64,000 nucleotides of DNA, from positions 4,650,001 to 4,714,000 of the forward strand of contig OZ245043.1 of assembly GCA_965224285.1 (NCBI GenBank). The letters run 5' to 3'. The notes under the pieces were generated by a model that saw only the letters and a program-made list of their open reading frames with translations, was not told where the DNA came from and searched no databases. The stretch comes from JAJCYK01 sp965224285. GTDB taxonomy: Bacteria > Bacteroidota > Bacteroidia > Cytophagales > Cyclobacteriaceae. Shown here in pieces: positions 45,595 through 55,252 of this stretch. How positions within the stretch are numbered: position 1 is the first letter of the stretch; every line of letters starts with the position of its first letter. The translations under genes and the position numbers were made by a program.

Positions 45595-46728
45595 ATGAGA
45601 ATTTTAATGGCTATAGACAGTCTGAGAAGGGGCGGTAGAGAAAGACGTCTGATCGAGCTGCTAAAAGAATTTAAAAAGCAACCCTGGGTAGAGATCCAAC
45701 TGGTGCAATTTTCAGAAATAATTGAGTACCCGGAAGTACATGATTTGGTGCATAAGTTGATTATCCTGAGGCGAAACCCCAAAAAAGACCCCGGGGTTTT
45801 CTTAAGGTTTTATTCAGAGTGCAAGAAATTTAGCCCTGATATTATTCACAGCTGGGGGAACATGGCCTCAATTTATGCTATTCCATCCAGCCTGTTGATG
45901 GGGATTCCGTTGATCAATGGTAGCATCATGGACGCCCCCCATAACCTTCAATGGTATGACCAGCGCTTAATTAGGGCAAAAATTACCTACCCTTTCAGCT
46001 CGGTAGTTGTCGGTAATTCTCAGGCAGGCTTGAGAGCTTATAAGGTACCTGAACCACTTAGAAGGTGTATTTATAATGGATTTGATCTCAATAGGATCCA
46101 AATGTTAGACGAGCCTGATAAAGTCAGAAAACGATTGAATTTGCCACCGGGTCGGGTGGTAGGAATGGTAGGAGGTTTCTATGATAGAAAGGATTATGTC
46201 ACTTTTATCGAAGCGGCCATCAGCATTCTTGACGAATTTGCAGATGTCAGTTTCCTGGCTGTTGGGAGCGGTCCCAACTTACGGAGAATCCGCGAGATGA
46301 TTCCCCGAAAATATCAAAATTATATTCTATTGCCCGGTCAAATATCTTCCATCGAGTCTGTGATAAACATTTTCGATCTGGGGGTACTTACCACCAACTC
46401 TCACGTTCATGGTGAAGGTATTTCCAATGCCATAATAGAATATATGATTTTGGGAAAGCCAGTGATAGCCACTAATGGTGGGGGCACTCCTGAAATAGTT
46501 GATGAAGGTAAATCCGGGTACCTGATAGACCCATTTGACTCCTCATCTCTGGCTGAAAAAATAAAATATTTGTTGACTCATCCGGAGATATCCGCCAACA
46601 TGGGTAGAAACGCTGTGGCACAAATCAAGGAAAAATTCTTGGTGGATAGGATGCAAAAACAGTATGTTGATCTCTACCAAGAACTTTCGCCCAAAGATAT
46701 TACCACTGCCCCATGTATGCCATCTTAA
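45595..46728 (+). CDS. Glycosyltransferase, GT4 family
   Basis: A 377-residue GT-B enzyme. The N-terminal opening is IDSLRRGGRERRLIELL, the acceptor-domain start of GT4 enzymes with an early arginine/glycine loop. The donor-side motif EGISNAIIEYMILGKPVIAT includes the family glutamates. The last 16 bases overlap the next glycosyltransferase gene, indicating translational coupling. Confidence 0.88.
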   Translation: MRILMAIDSLRRGGRERRLIELLKEFKKQPWVEIQLVQFSEIIEYPEVHDLVHKLIILRRNPKKDPGVFLRFYSECKKFSPDIIHSWGNMASIYAIPSSLLMGIPLINGSIMDAPHNLQWYDQRLIRAKITYPFSSVVVGNSQAGLRAYKVPEPLRRCIYNGFDLNRIQMLDEPDKVRKRLNLPPGRVVGMVGGFYDRKDYVTFIEAAISILDEFADVSFLAVGSGPNLRRIREMIPRKYQNYILLPGQISSIESVINIFDLGVLTTNSHVHGEGISNAIIEYMILGKPVIATNGGGTPEIVDEGKSGYLIDPFDSSSLAEKIKYLLTHPEISANMGRNAVAQIKEKFLVDRMQKQYVDLYQELSPKDITTAPCMPS

Positions 46729-47912
46729 TAAATTCCCTGGCCGGAGGTGGCGCTGAAAGAGTGGCTTTAACCATGTTGAACGAGTGGAGGCGTGATGGAC
46801 ATGAGGTCAAATTAATCTGCCTGGAGAGAGAGAGTGGCTATGAGGTTGCGCCTGAAATAAAGGTGCAGTATTTGACAAACTTCGATAAACTGGAAAATCC
46901 AATAGTTAAACTGATCTGGATGCTGATTAGTGCCTACAGACTATCCAACATAATACGCCATCAAAATATCAAAATGGTCCAGAGTCACCTGATTAGATCA
47001 AATTGGGTTAATGTGGCAGCAAAGAAATTTGGAGCGGAACATATTGCTCAGATAGTGTCCCATTTGCCAATTGAAGTAGATGGAAAATTTCCCAAATATT
47101 TATTACAGCGGTTTTTCCATCGTTGGTACTATTCCCGGGCAGATCACGCCGTGTCCATATCCGAGGTGATGAAACGTGGTATTGAACGCAATCTCAACTT
47201 GAAATCACCTGAGATATTTCATGAAGTGGTCCACAACCCACATGATCTAAACCATATTCAAAGACAGGCCCAATCCCAGGTCATTGATTTTACTTTTGAC
47301 AGGTCTAAAAAGTACCTGATAACTATTGGAAGACAACTTAAACACAAGAGGGTGGAAGTGATTATTCGAGCACTATCGGAGGTGCGGAAAAGCAAGTCAT
47401 GCCTAGAATTAATTGTAATCGGAGAAGGTGAGGACAAGGCGTTCTTTCAACAAATTGCTGAGACCTGCAATCTTGAGCACTGTGTGCATTTTCTTGGTTT
47501 TAAATCTAACCCTTTTGCTTTTTTATCGCGAAGTGACATTCTTATACTGGCAAGTGAACGTGAAGGGCTACCCAATATTATCATAGAGTCATTGGCTTGC
47601 GGAACTCCGGTAATATCCTCCGATTGCATTTCAGGACCCAGGGAAATTCTAAGTCCTGGATCAGATTTGAACAGATTGCTGAAAGATAATTTAAAATTCG
47701 CGGAATTCGGAGTGTTGTTTCCTATTGGAAGGGCCGACCTTCTGGCAGATGCCATTATAACCATGTTACAGGATGATGCTCTAATGTCACAATATCGTGA
47801 ACGCGGATTAGAGAGGGTAAAACTTCATGATAAATCTACTATCACTCGCAACTACTTGGAGGGTATGCTGCAGGCACAGAACCGCTCTGTAAAAGCCCAC
47901 CAAAGCCAATAA
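46713..47912 (+). CDS. Glycosyltransferase, GT4 family
   Basis: A 399-residue GT-B enzyme opening INSLAGGGAERVALTMLNEW, the classic GT4 N-terminus. The C-terminal donor motif SEREGLPNIIIESLACGTPV carries the E-x7-E pair. The central ITIGRQLKHKRVEVIIRAL strand begins the second Rossmann-like domain. It overlaps the previous gene by 16 bases and the next by one base. Confidence 0.9.
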   Translation: MYAILINSLAGGGAERVALTMLNEWRRDGHEVKLICLERESGYEVAPEIKVQYLTNFDKLENPIVKLIWMLISAYRLSNIIRHQNIKMVQSHLIRSNWVNVAAKKFGAEHIAQIVSHLPIEVDGKFPKYLLQRFFHRWYYSRADHAVSISEVMKRGIERNLNLKSPEIFHEVVHNPHDLNHIQRQAQSQVIDFTFDRSKKYLITIGRQLKHKRVEVIIRALSEVRKSKSCLELIVIGEGEDKAFFQQIAETCNLEHCVHFLGFKSNPFAFLSRSDILILASEREGLPNIIIESLACGTPVISSDCISGPREILSPGSDLNRLLKDNLKFAEFGVLFPIGRADLLADAIITMLQDDALMSQYRERGLERVKLHDKSTITRNYLEGMLQAQNRSVKAHQSQ

Positions 47913-49033
47913 TGATGGGTAAGAAGAAAATTGCATTTTATGGTATTAAATATTATCCATCCAAGGGTGGGTCTAGTAGAGTGGCAGAGTGGTTGGCCGA
48001 TGAGCTTAAAGATCGCTATGAGATAACTGTGCACTGTTATGGTAATCCTCAAGCCAAAAATTATCTGAAGGGAGTAAAGGTAGTAGAATGGCCTGAACTG
48101 CCACTGGGTGCAATTGGGGTATTCCTATATTATCTGGTCAGTTGTTTTCATTTGCTCTGTTTTGGTAAGTACGATCTGATTCATGTGCACAAAACGGATA
48201 GTGCCCTCTTTATTCCACTGTTAAGATTAAAATCCAAAATAATTGCTACTTCTCAAGAGGCCCCTTATCGAAGGGATAAGTGGAACTTTATTGGAAAATC
48301 ATATTTCCGTACAATGGAATGGTTTTTCATCCATTCTTCCCACATAATGACCTCCGTATCGAAGCCTTTGGCTGATTATTACCAAAACCGGTATCGTAAG
48401 ATTGTCCATTTCGTCCCCAACGGGATTAATATTAAAGAGCCATCGGATCCTCAAAAAGCGGATGCTATTTTGAATGAACTCGGGGTCAAGGAATATGTTT
48501 TCTTTGCCGCTAGAAGAATCATGTCCACCAAGGGCTGTCACACCATGTTGGAAGGCATGACACAGATAAATTATCCGCACCCAATACTTATTGCGGGAGA
48601 GGAATCACATGCTTCAAGGTATATGGAAAAGTTAAAGAAATCAGCAAGGCAATTGGATGTGAAGTTTATAGGTTATATCGCTGATAAGCCTACCCTGCTT
48701 GCATTGATTGAAAAAGCTAGGTATTTTGTATTTCCATCCGAAACCGAAGGTCTTTCGCTTATGCTTTTGGAAGCTGCTAATAGGGGAAAAACGCCTATAA
48801 TCTGTAGCGATATTCCAGAAAATACCCAGGTGTTCAATCAGGATGAGGTGTTATATTTTAAAAATAAGGATTCGGAACATTTCGCTAGGCAACTGAATTG
48901 GGCAGAGGATAATTGCCAACAAATGTCGGAGAGGATGGTCAAGGCCCGACAAAAAGTTCATAAAGAATTTACCAGCAGTGCAATAGCTTCTAAATATGAA
49001 AACCTATACCAAAGGTTATATAATATTAGATAA
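47912..49033 (+). CDS. Glycosyltransferase, GT4 family
   Basis: A 373-residue GT-B enzyme. It starts at ATG 47912 (TAATG junction with the previous stop; a second ATG follows at once). N-terminal GIKYYPSKGGSSRVAEWLA holds the acceptor-domain glycine loop, and SETEGLSLMLLEAANRGKTP holds the donor glutamate pair. Third in a chain of overlapping glycosyltransferase genes, so probably made at equal amounts. Confidence 0.88.
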   Translation: MMGKKKIAFYGIKYYPSKGGSSRVAEWLADELKDRYEITVHCYGNPQAKNYLKGVKVVEWPELPLGAIGVFLYYLVSCFHLLCFGKYDLIHVHKTDSALFIPLLRLKSKIIATSQEAPYRRDKWNFIGKSYFRTMEWFFIHSSHIMTSVSKPLADYYQNRYRKIVHFVPNGINIKEPSDPQKADAILNELGVKEYVFFAARRIMSTKGCHTMLEGMTQINYPHPILIAGEESHASRYMEKLKKSARQLDVKFIGYIADKPTLLALIEKARYFVFPSETEGLSLMLLEAANRGKTPIICSDIPENTQVFNQDEVLYFKNKDSEHFARQLNWAEDNCQQMSERMVKARQKVHKEFTSSAIASKYENLYQRLYNIR

Positions 49034-49120
49034 GTAGAAATAACCTGCAGGTATTAATGGAAACAATTCAATTTTCCAGCATCTATCTGATGGTAATCCC
49101 ACGTTGAACAGAACTCTTAA

Positions 49121-50032
49121 GTGAAGCAATACCGCAAATTCTTAACTACATTTTTGATAGGAATCTTTTTGACAGTTGCTGTACTTGTTTCCGTACAGTG
49201 CTACCAAAAGCAAGGGAGTTTTAAAAATTGGCAGTGGAATAGACTAAATATACCGGCTTACTCTTGGCCAAAGGGTACCGCATTTGGACCAGGGCTGTAT
49301 GTGGATGTGGCATATGATCCAAATGGTGTTTCTATTGTTGGAGATCATCTGAGATTCGTAGTGGACCCAGTCTATCCCGCTCCACCTGCGGATGCCTTGA
49401 CATTGTACAACTATCGCAGTGAGATCCGTACCGCTCCCTGGCCCATTAGGCATCCATTGGGAACCGAACAATGGATGGGTTTTTATTACCTGTTTCCAGA
49501 AGATTATCAAATTAACACAACTACTCCAATAATCATTTATCAGAATCATCCGGGAATCCAAGGTTTCCCTCCACAATTTGAGCTGGAGATCGCCGCCCGA
49601 AACCGGCCCAGACCGGCGACAGGAGGGGAGATACAGGTGGTAAATCACACTAATGGCAGTGATCCCCAAAATCCTCATCGGGGAGACCGATTCGTTTACC
49701 CGGTGCGACCGCTAGCTGGTGATACCTTGAGCATCACCCTGCACGTGGTATATGGTAGAGGGCCTAAAGGTTTATTACAGGTTTGGTTGAATGACAGTTT
49801 GTATTATAATCGTCGCACTTCCACCGTATTTGCAACTCATCAATGGGGAGGGAACAATAAATGGGGGATCTACCATCACTCCTACAAACATTCCGACGTT
49901 CGTTGGGAGGCAAATACCATAAGGCATACTAAGTTTTGGATGGAAATGGGGCCTTTACGATTACTAACCAGACATCCCCATCATCCCAAATATTTAGAGG
50001 ATGCCTATGAATTGGTACGCCCGAAATTTTAA
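49121..50032 (+). CDS. Exported polysaccharide-lyase-like protein (heparin-lyase-type jelly roll)
   Basis: The 303-residue protein starts at GTG 49121, with an N-terminal hydrophobic signal or anchor (residues 9-28). The body shows beta-jelly-roll features of the 'polysaccharide lyase' group related to heparin lyase I: YRSEIRTAPW, EQWMGFYYLFPEDY, IIYQNHPG and a late GIYHHSYKHSD stretch with candidate catalytic His/Tyr. Lyases or hydrolases are often built into EPS loci to trim or release chain. No cleavage specificity can be inferred. Confidence 0.75.
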   Translation: MKQYRKFLTTFLIGIFLTVAVLVSVQCYQKQGSFKNWQWNRLNIPAYSWPKGTAFGPGLYVDVAYDPNGVSIVGDHLRFVVDPVYPAPPADALTLYNYRSEIRTAPWPIRHPLGTEQWMGFYYLFPEDYQINTTTPIIIYQNHPGIQGFPPQFELEIAARNRPRPATGGEIQVVNHTNGSDPQNPHRGDRFVYPVRPLAGDTLSITLHVVYGRGPKGLLQVWLNDSLYYNRRTSTVFATHQWGGNNKWGIYHHSYKHSDVRWEANTIRHTKFWMEMGPLRLLTRHPHHPKYLEDAYELVRPKF

Positions 50033-50058
50033 GCTGAAGGAACTAATCAATCAACCCA

Positions 50059-51141
50059 TTAGAAGGCATTCATGCGGGTTTTTCTGCTAAAAACGGTACG
50101 GAAAATTATCTCTATATCCAGCAAAAATTTCCAGTTGTCAATGTACCACTGGTCATGTTGAACTCGTTGTAGCTTTTGCTCTTCAGTGGATGTGGGGCCT
50201 CTCCAGCCATTGACCTGTGCCCAACCAGTAATTCCCGGTTTGACATAATGCCTTACCATATAATCATATACCACTTTTCTAAAGTCTTCGGAAAGTTGTA
50301 ATCGATGTGGCCTGGGCCCCACTACACTCATATCACCCTTAAGAACATTGATGAACTGGGGCAATTCATCAAGGTCGTATTTTCTTAAAAATTTACCGAT
50401 TCTGGTAATCCTGGGGTCATCTTTGGAGGTAGATTTTTTCCCGTGCATGGGATCATCACATTCAGTCATAGTTCTGAACTTGTAGCACTTAAAAGACTTG
50501 TTGCCTCGACCTTTGCGGTAAGGAGCGTATATAACCGGTCCTTTGGAATCTATTGCGATCAAAAGAGCAATCAATGATATAATAGGCAGCAACATAACCA
50601 GAGCAACTGCGGAAAATAACAGGTCAAAAACCTTTTTAGCCGAAGCGTTAAAAGCATTATCTAAGGGTATTTTGCGGAGAGGAACTACCACTGGTTGCTC
50701 TATCAAGTTAGTCCGATAATTTGACCGTAAGTACTTATTGTTAGCCGGTATTAAATTAACCCGCACTCCGTGATAATTGGCAGTTTCAATAGCGTGTTTG
50801 ATTTGTGGTGAACGATACGAAGAAGACATGGTAATGCAAATCGCATCTACATGTGAATCCTTCAAATAGTTTTGAAGGTCCTGGATTTTCCCGGAAATTG
50901 TGAAACCAATGTCATCTGTTGGTGTTTCCTCGTGGTTTAATAACACGCCCGCAATTTGGTAGCCTCGTTCCTGGATATTATTGGCAAAGGTCCTGGCTTC
51001 CTGCCAATGACCTCCAGTGACAATAAGCAATATTTTTTTCCTTTGGATCCATTGCGTATTTCTATAAGGTCTATAACTGGTCCTTGAGGATACCGACACC
51101 ACAGCATGATCCATTAGGGTAGTTGTAATAGATCTCTTCAT
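50059..51141 (-). CDS. Undecaprenyl-phosphate glycosylphosphotransferase, N-terminal membrane part missing
   Basis: Initiating sugar-phosphate transferase that loads the first sugar onto undecaprenyl phosphate. From the ATG at 51141 it has 360 residues; a GTG at 51189 would add 16. The catalytic bacterial sugar transferase domain is complete (one helix near 190-210, then KCYKFRTMTE, LRKYDLDELPQFINVLKGDM, VGPRPH, KPGITGWAQVNG). A CoA-binding-like domain precedes it, but the usual four N-terminal membrane helices of WcaJ-type proteins are absent. Transcribed opposite to the rest of the EPS genes. Confidence 0.88.
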   Translation of the reverse strand: MKRSITTTLMDHAVVSVSSRTSYRPYRNTQWIQRKKILLIVTGGHWQEARTFANNIQERGYQIAGVLLNHEETPTDDIGFTISGKIQDLQNYLKDSHVDAICITMSSSYRSPQIKHAIETANYHGVRVNLIPANNKYLRSNYRTNLIEQPVVVPLRKIPLDNAFNASAKKVFDLLFSAVALVMLLPIISLIALLIAIDSKGPVIYAPYRKGRGNKSFKCYKFRTMTECDDPMHGKKSTSKDDPRITRIGKFLRKYDLDELPQFINVLKGDMSVVGPRPHRLQLSEDFRKVVYDYMVRHYVKPGITGWAQVNGWRGPTSTEEQKLQRVQHDQWYIDNWKFLLDIEIIFRTVFSRKTRMNAF

Positions 51142-51189
51142 TTTAAAAGTAGTTAAGCAGTAATTGATAGATTGCACACTCGAATTCAC

Positions 51190-51747
51190 ATTCGAGTATC
51201 ATAAATGCCAGAGTTTATTACAGCCGGATGGAGTTGTCAAGAATAAGTCCTTTCCTAAGGGAATTCTGCCCATTTTACCAAGAAGCCTGGATTACTGAGG
51301 TTTCTGTGGACTCGTTTGGCAACATTTTTACTATAGCGAATAAGGATTGGGTAATTATCCAGGTAGATCATTTTATTTAGGTATTTAGTGTTGTTCGGAT
51401 CGGGGGAATCCAGATTTTTGAATCTTCTAATCACCAAATAAATTACTCAAATAGTGCTATGATTCCAAATTAATTTTTCGCCTCATTGAATTGGGATTTT
51501 TCCCATTTTGCACAAAAGCAAGAACTGCAGATCAATAGGACAAATGGGTTATGATTTTTCCAAGAACCAACACTAAATAAAAATCTTAATTATCTGACTA
51601 CAAACTAGATTTGTGTAAATATTTGTTACAAATTTTGAGTTCACGGGGATACCATTCAGACTAAGATCGCAATAATATCTATTAACTTTGTGTAGGATTT
51701 AATCCCTTTATTTCTTTAAATTTAATGTTAGTCAACCCTCCCAAGAC
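51190..51747. other. 558 bp divergent intergenic region
   Basis: No credible gene; a 60-residue minus-strand frame at 51255-51437 is not supported. It contains a short hairpin TGGGA-TTTT-TCCCA (51492-51505) and a -7-type box at 51683-51690. It presumably holds promoters for both flanking genes. Confidence 0.5.
51683..51690 (+). promoter_or_regulatory. Candidate Bacteroidota -7 box upstream of GT2 gene
   Basis: TAACTTTG matches TAnnTTTG exactly. No TTG sits at the expected upstream distance, so the promoter is only tentative. The start codon of the GT2 gene is 57 bases downstream. Confidence 0.35.
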
Positions 51748-52659
51748 TTGGATAAACCCACCCCTAAGATTAGTGTCATTGTAACTACCTATAACCGAGC
51801 CAACTTACTGCATAGATGTCTGGATAGCATAGTGAATCAAACTTTCAAGGATTATGAAATCATTGTGGTCAACGACTGTAGTTCTGATCAGACTGAGGAT
51901 ATCATTAAGAAGTATGAAGGCCTGAGGTACTTTGTGCATCTGGAAAATAAAGGGGTTTGTGCAGCTAAAAATACTGGCCTGAACAACATTCGAGGAGAAT
52001 GGTTTGCTTTTGTGGATGACGATGATGAGTTGCTTCCCCACGCTCTTGAAACCTTGATGAATTTGCCACAAAAAGTGAATCCACAAATTGATGCTATCAC
52101 TTGCAATTGCATCGACTATCGCACTGGTAATTTCTCCGGCAAAGGGCTTTATGAAGACCAATATCTATCCATAGAGGATATAGTCAAAAAATGTTCCGGA
52201 GAGTTTTGGGGGGCGACAAAGACTACCCTATTGGGAAGTAAACGTTTCAACGAATCAATACCTGGAGCCGAAAATGTGGTCTGGTACAAAATCGATGCCA
52301 TTGCCTGTCGATATTATCTTCATGAAGGCTTAAGGATTTATCATACCGAAGGCCGTGACCGCGTTACTGCCAAGATCAATTTACTGGAAAATAAAATTCG
52401 CCTATACCATGGGCTAAAAGAAGAGCACTTCTATTGGGATACCCTCTACCAATATTCTCGGAATCGGTTTTTCTGGGAATGCACCAAAGGCTTTATTTTT
52501 TCGCGGTTGGGTGAAAACTCAGAAGCTAATCTGTTTTATAAAAGTAAATTAAGTGGATCGGAAGTGCCACCGGTAAGATTTAAAATTATTAAAGCACTTT
52601 TTAGTTTAATTGGTAGCAAGGTTCTGAGAAATATTTATCGATTTACCAGAGAGCTTTAA
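51748..52659 (+). CDS. Glycosyltransferase, GT2 family
   Basis: A 303-residue GT-A enzyme starting at TTG 51748. It opens KISVIVTTYNRANLLHRCLD, then IIVVNDCSSDQTEDIIKK, and FAFVDDDDE contains the DxD-type metal/nucleotide-sugar site. The C-terminal half lacks the second membrane domain of processive synthases, so it adds single sugars. Last gene of the EPS region, separated from the main operon by the inverted glycosylphosphotransferase gene. Confidence 0.9.
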   Translation: MDKPTPKISVIVTTYNRANLLHRCLDSIVNQTFKDYEIIVVNDCSSDQTEDIIKKYEGLRYFVHLENKGVCAAKNTGLNNIRGEWFAFVDDDDELLPHALETLMNLPQKVNPQIDAITCNCIDYRTGNFSGKGLYEDQYLSIEDIVKKCSGEFWGATKTTLLGSKRFNESIPGAENVVWYKIDAIACRYYLHEGLRIYHTEGRDRVTAKINLLENKIRLYHGLKEEHFYWDTLYQYSRNRFFWECTKGFIFSRLGENSEANLFYKSKLSGSEVPPVRFKIIKALFSLIGSKVLRNIYRFTREL

Positions 52660-52732
52660 GCTGCCTCAAAATTCTTTACTGAGGCTGATCTACCAGAGGA
52701 ACCAATCCATAACTTATTGAGTTGATTGACGT

Positions 52733-54037
52733 ATGATAATTCACCTCCGACTGCTGCATTTTATATTGGCGGTATCACTTTTACCAGCATGCAAAAAATT
52801 ACCCCATCCACTGGCTCCGTTGCCACCTTATCAGCAATATGTTAGGTCCCTGGACCAAGCGGATTTACTGGAATCAAAACTCGCTCGGCAATGGATACAA
52901 GCGGGAGAACAGATCCTGTTCGCTGATAGTGTACCGTTTGACTTACCGTTTTCCTTTACCAGTGTTTTCGAAGCTGGTACTCCTGCCGCTCATGGATTCC
53001 GGTTCAATATCCTGGCTGGTCAGAAATTATCCATAACCGGCAATATAATGGCAGATGGTAAGGTGTTTACGGATTTGTTTGTCCACGAAGAAGAAACCTG
53101 GAGCCCCATTTATTCATCTGATTCCGCCATCCATATTAACCGGGAATTTGATCGGAGCACAGCATGTTTACTTCGCATCCAACCAGAACTATTAGCCACT
53201 GCCCGATATTCCATTACCATCAATAGCCAACCAGTATTGCTAAATCCTGTTTCGGGAGCGGAGAATAAAGACATTGGCAGTGTATACGGAGACCCTCGGG
53301 AAGGAGGTAGAAGGTCACACGAAGGAGTGGACATTTTTGCCCCCCGCGGCACTCCGGTTATAGCCCCTGCTGCCGGAAGGATTACCCGTACGGGTATCAG
53401 TGAACTGGGAGGGAAAGTGATTTGGATGCGAGACCGAGACCGTTCCCAGGCCTATTATTTTGCCCATTTGGACTCGCAAATGGTGAGAGGAGGGGAGAGA
53501 GTAGTTCCCGGTGATACCATTGGCTTAGTGGGCAACACCGGCAATGCCAGGCGCACCCCACCACATTTGCATTTTGGCATATATCAGCAGGGCAGTAAAG
53601 ACCCTATGAGTTATATCCGCACCGTTGATATTATAGATGAATCAGCGGCCATAGATACTACTTTTAATCTAGCCAGTTTCAGGGTCTCATCAAATCTGTT
53701 AAATCTTCGCTCGGGTCCTGGCAAAGAGCATCCGGTGGTCACGCAACTTGGGCTGCATGAATACGTAGAGGTCACCGGGCGAAGCGGGAACTGGGTAAAG
53801 GTCAACCTGGTCGATGGACCAGGGGGATTTTTGTTTTCCGAACTGCTAGAGCCTCTGGAATCGACTGGCACCTTAGATATATCAATCGGCATGCCGGTTT
53901 TTTCATATGCTGATTCGTTGGCAGTTCCCCTGCAGATAATCGCAGATAATACTAAAGTCGAATTGCTGGCTAAAACAGGCGAATTCCTCTTGGTGAAGAC
54001 TGCAGAGGGGGTAAAAGGTTGGATTGTCAGGGAATGA
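52733..54037 (+). CDS. M23 metallopeptidase lipoprotein with SH3 domains
   Basis: The 434-residue lipoprotein (lipobox LLPAC, near residue 20) has a beta-rich N-terminal domain, then an M23 (LytM-like) zinc endopeptidase domain at about 185-300. Visible zinc-site motifs are HEGVDIFAPRGTPV and HLHFGI. One clear bacterial SH3 domain follows (SNLLNLRSGPGKEHPVV ... GNWVKVNL), with a partial second one to the C-terminus. It likely cleaves peptidoglycan cross-bridges at the outer-membrane inner face. Confidence 0.92.
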   Translation: MIIHLRLLHFILAVSLLPACKKLPHPLAPLPPYQQYVRSLDQADLLESKLARQWIQAGEQILFADSVPFDLPFSFTSVFEAGTPAAHGFRFNILAGQKLSITGNIMADGKVFTDLFVHEEETWSPIYSSDSAIHINREFDRSTACLLRIQPELLATARYSITINSQPVLLNPVSGAENKDIGSVYGDPREGGRRSHEGVDIFAPRGTPVIAPAAGRITRTGISELGGKVIWMRDRDRSQAYYFAHLDSQMVRGGERVVPGDTIGLVGNTGNARRTPPHLHFGIYQQGSKDPMSYIRTVDIIDESAAIDTTFNLASFRVSSNLLNLRSGPGKEHPVVTQLGLHEYVEVTGRSGNWVKVNLVDGPGGFLFSELLEPLESTGTLDISIGMPVFSYADSLAVPLQIIADNTKVELLAKTGEFLLVKTAEGVKGWIVRE

Positions 54038-54273
54038 ATGGACCTGATCAGGGAAAACCTGTGTTAACGCCAGGGGCAATATAGGTAAATAGTCGATATC
54101 AGTTAATCGGAATAGGGTGTTAAATCCAATATCCCTGCTTGATAGATTTTTAGAGGAATCTGCTTTGAAAGATCCTTAACAGCATTTCCATTGATAAAAT
54201 CACGATTTTATCGTAACTTATCTTCTTAGCTACAAACCTTTTCAGTTTCTATCATTCTCTAACCCATTCAATT

Positions 54274-54729
54274 ATGAATTTCGCCGGCAGAAAAAAAGAA
54301 TCTAAACCAAGTCGATCCATGAAATTCCCCACCATAGATAAAATCATGGCAAAGGATGAAGTAACCTTATCTCCGGACCAACCGATTAATGATGCCATTG
54401 ATATTCTCTTGGAAAATAAGGTGACCGGTGCGCCGGTCCTGGACATGAATCGTAGAATCGTGGGTATGATCACGGAAAAAGACTGCCTCAAAGTACTTAT
54501 TGACAGTGCCTACCACAATATGCCTTTTTCGGACAAAACGGTTTCCAACTATATGTCTCCAGTGGTCAAGACCGTAACTACAGAACACGATTTGCTAGAT
54601 TTGGCCAACGAATTTTTAACCACCAATTATCGCAAATTTCCCGTAGTCTATTCAGAGACACTTGTCGGTCAGGTAAGCCGACGAGATGTGCTCAGGGCTA
54701 TAAGAGAGATGAACAGTACCACCTGGTGA
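54274..54729 (+). CDS. CBS-domain pair protein
   Basis: A 151-residue protein composed of two CBS motifs (about 25-80 and 90-150): IMAKDEVTLSPDQPINDAID with GAPVLDMNRRIVGMITEKDC, then YMSPVVKTVTTEHDLLDLAN with KFPVVYSETLVGQVSRRDVL. CBS pairs bind adenine nucleotides and act as energy sensors. No attached effector domain, so its partner is unknown. It lies 112 bases upstream of nuoA on the same strand. Confidence 0.92.
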   Translation: MNFAGRKKESKPSRSMKFPTIDKIMAKDEVTLSPDQPINDAIDILLENKVTGAPVLDMNRRIVGMITEKDCLKVLIDSAYHNMPFSDKTVSNYMSPVVKTVTTEHDLLDLANEFLTTNYRKFPVVYSETLVGQVSRRDVLRAIREMNSTTW

Positions 54730-54841
54730 TCTGATTAGAAGATCTGTGATCTCGGATTTTGCAATGTAGATTTTTTTGCTATCTTATACCTGCATTTGTC
54801 GGGACTGTAGTAGCCCTCATTCACTCTAAAATTGTGTCTAT

Positions 54842-55252
54842 ATGGGGTCATTGTTACTGTTTTTCATCTACGCTTTTCTTGTAGTAACAATACCGGTCGG
54901 CACCATTTTCCTTTCCTGGATACTCGGTCAAAAGAACCAAAACCCCGAACTAGCTGAACCTTACGAATCGGGTATGCCTGTGACCGACTCCGCCAGGTTG
55001 CGATTCCCCTCTCGCTTCTATATAGTAGCCATGTTCTTTGTGATTTTTGATCTGGAAGTGGTCTTTATTTTCGCCTGGGCTATTGCTTTCAAGGAACTGG
55101 GCTGGGCGGGCTACCTTGCGGTATTGATGTTTGTGGTGGTCCTGGGGGTGGTACTGGTATATGAATGGAGAACCGGAGCCTTGGACTTCGGCCCTCAGGG
55201 TAAAAAGATTCTTAAAGCATACAACAGACTGAAGGATGAAATGGTGGCTTAG
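54842..55252 (+). CDS. nuoA: NADH-quinone oxidoreductase subunit A
   Basis: A 136-residue membrane subunit of complex I with three helices (about 5-27, 57-82, 88-110). Family motifs are EPYESGMP (40-47) and RFPSRFYIVAMFFVIFDLEV. It opens the complex I operon; the nuoB start lies 17 bases before its stop. No -7 box of the usual kind was found close upstream. Confidence 0.95.
   Translation: MGSLLLFFIYAFLVVTIPVGTIFLSWILGQKNQNPELAEPYESGMPVTDSARLRFPSRFYIVAMFFVIFDLEVVFIFAWAIAFKELGWAGYLAVLMFVVVLGVVLVYEWRTGALDFGPQGKKILKAYNRLKDEMVA

Noticed and set aside
51255..51437. 60-residue minus-strand frame in the divergent EPS intergenic region
   Set aside because: No family resemblance, no start context, and AT-rich promoter-like surroundings.
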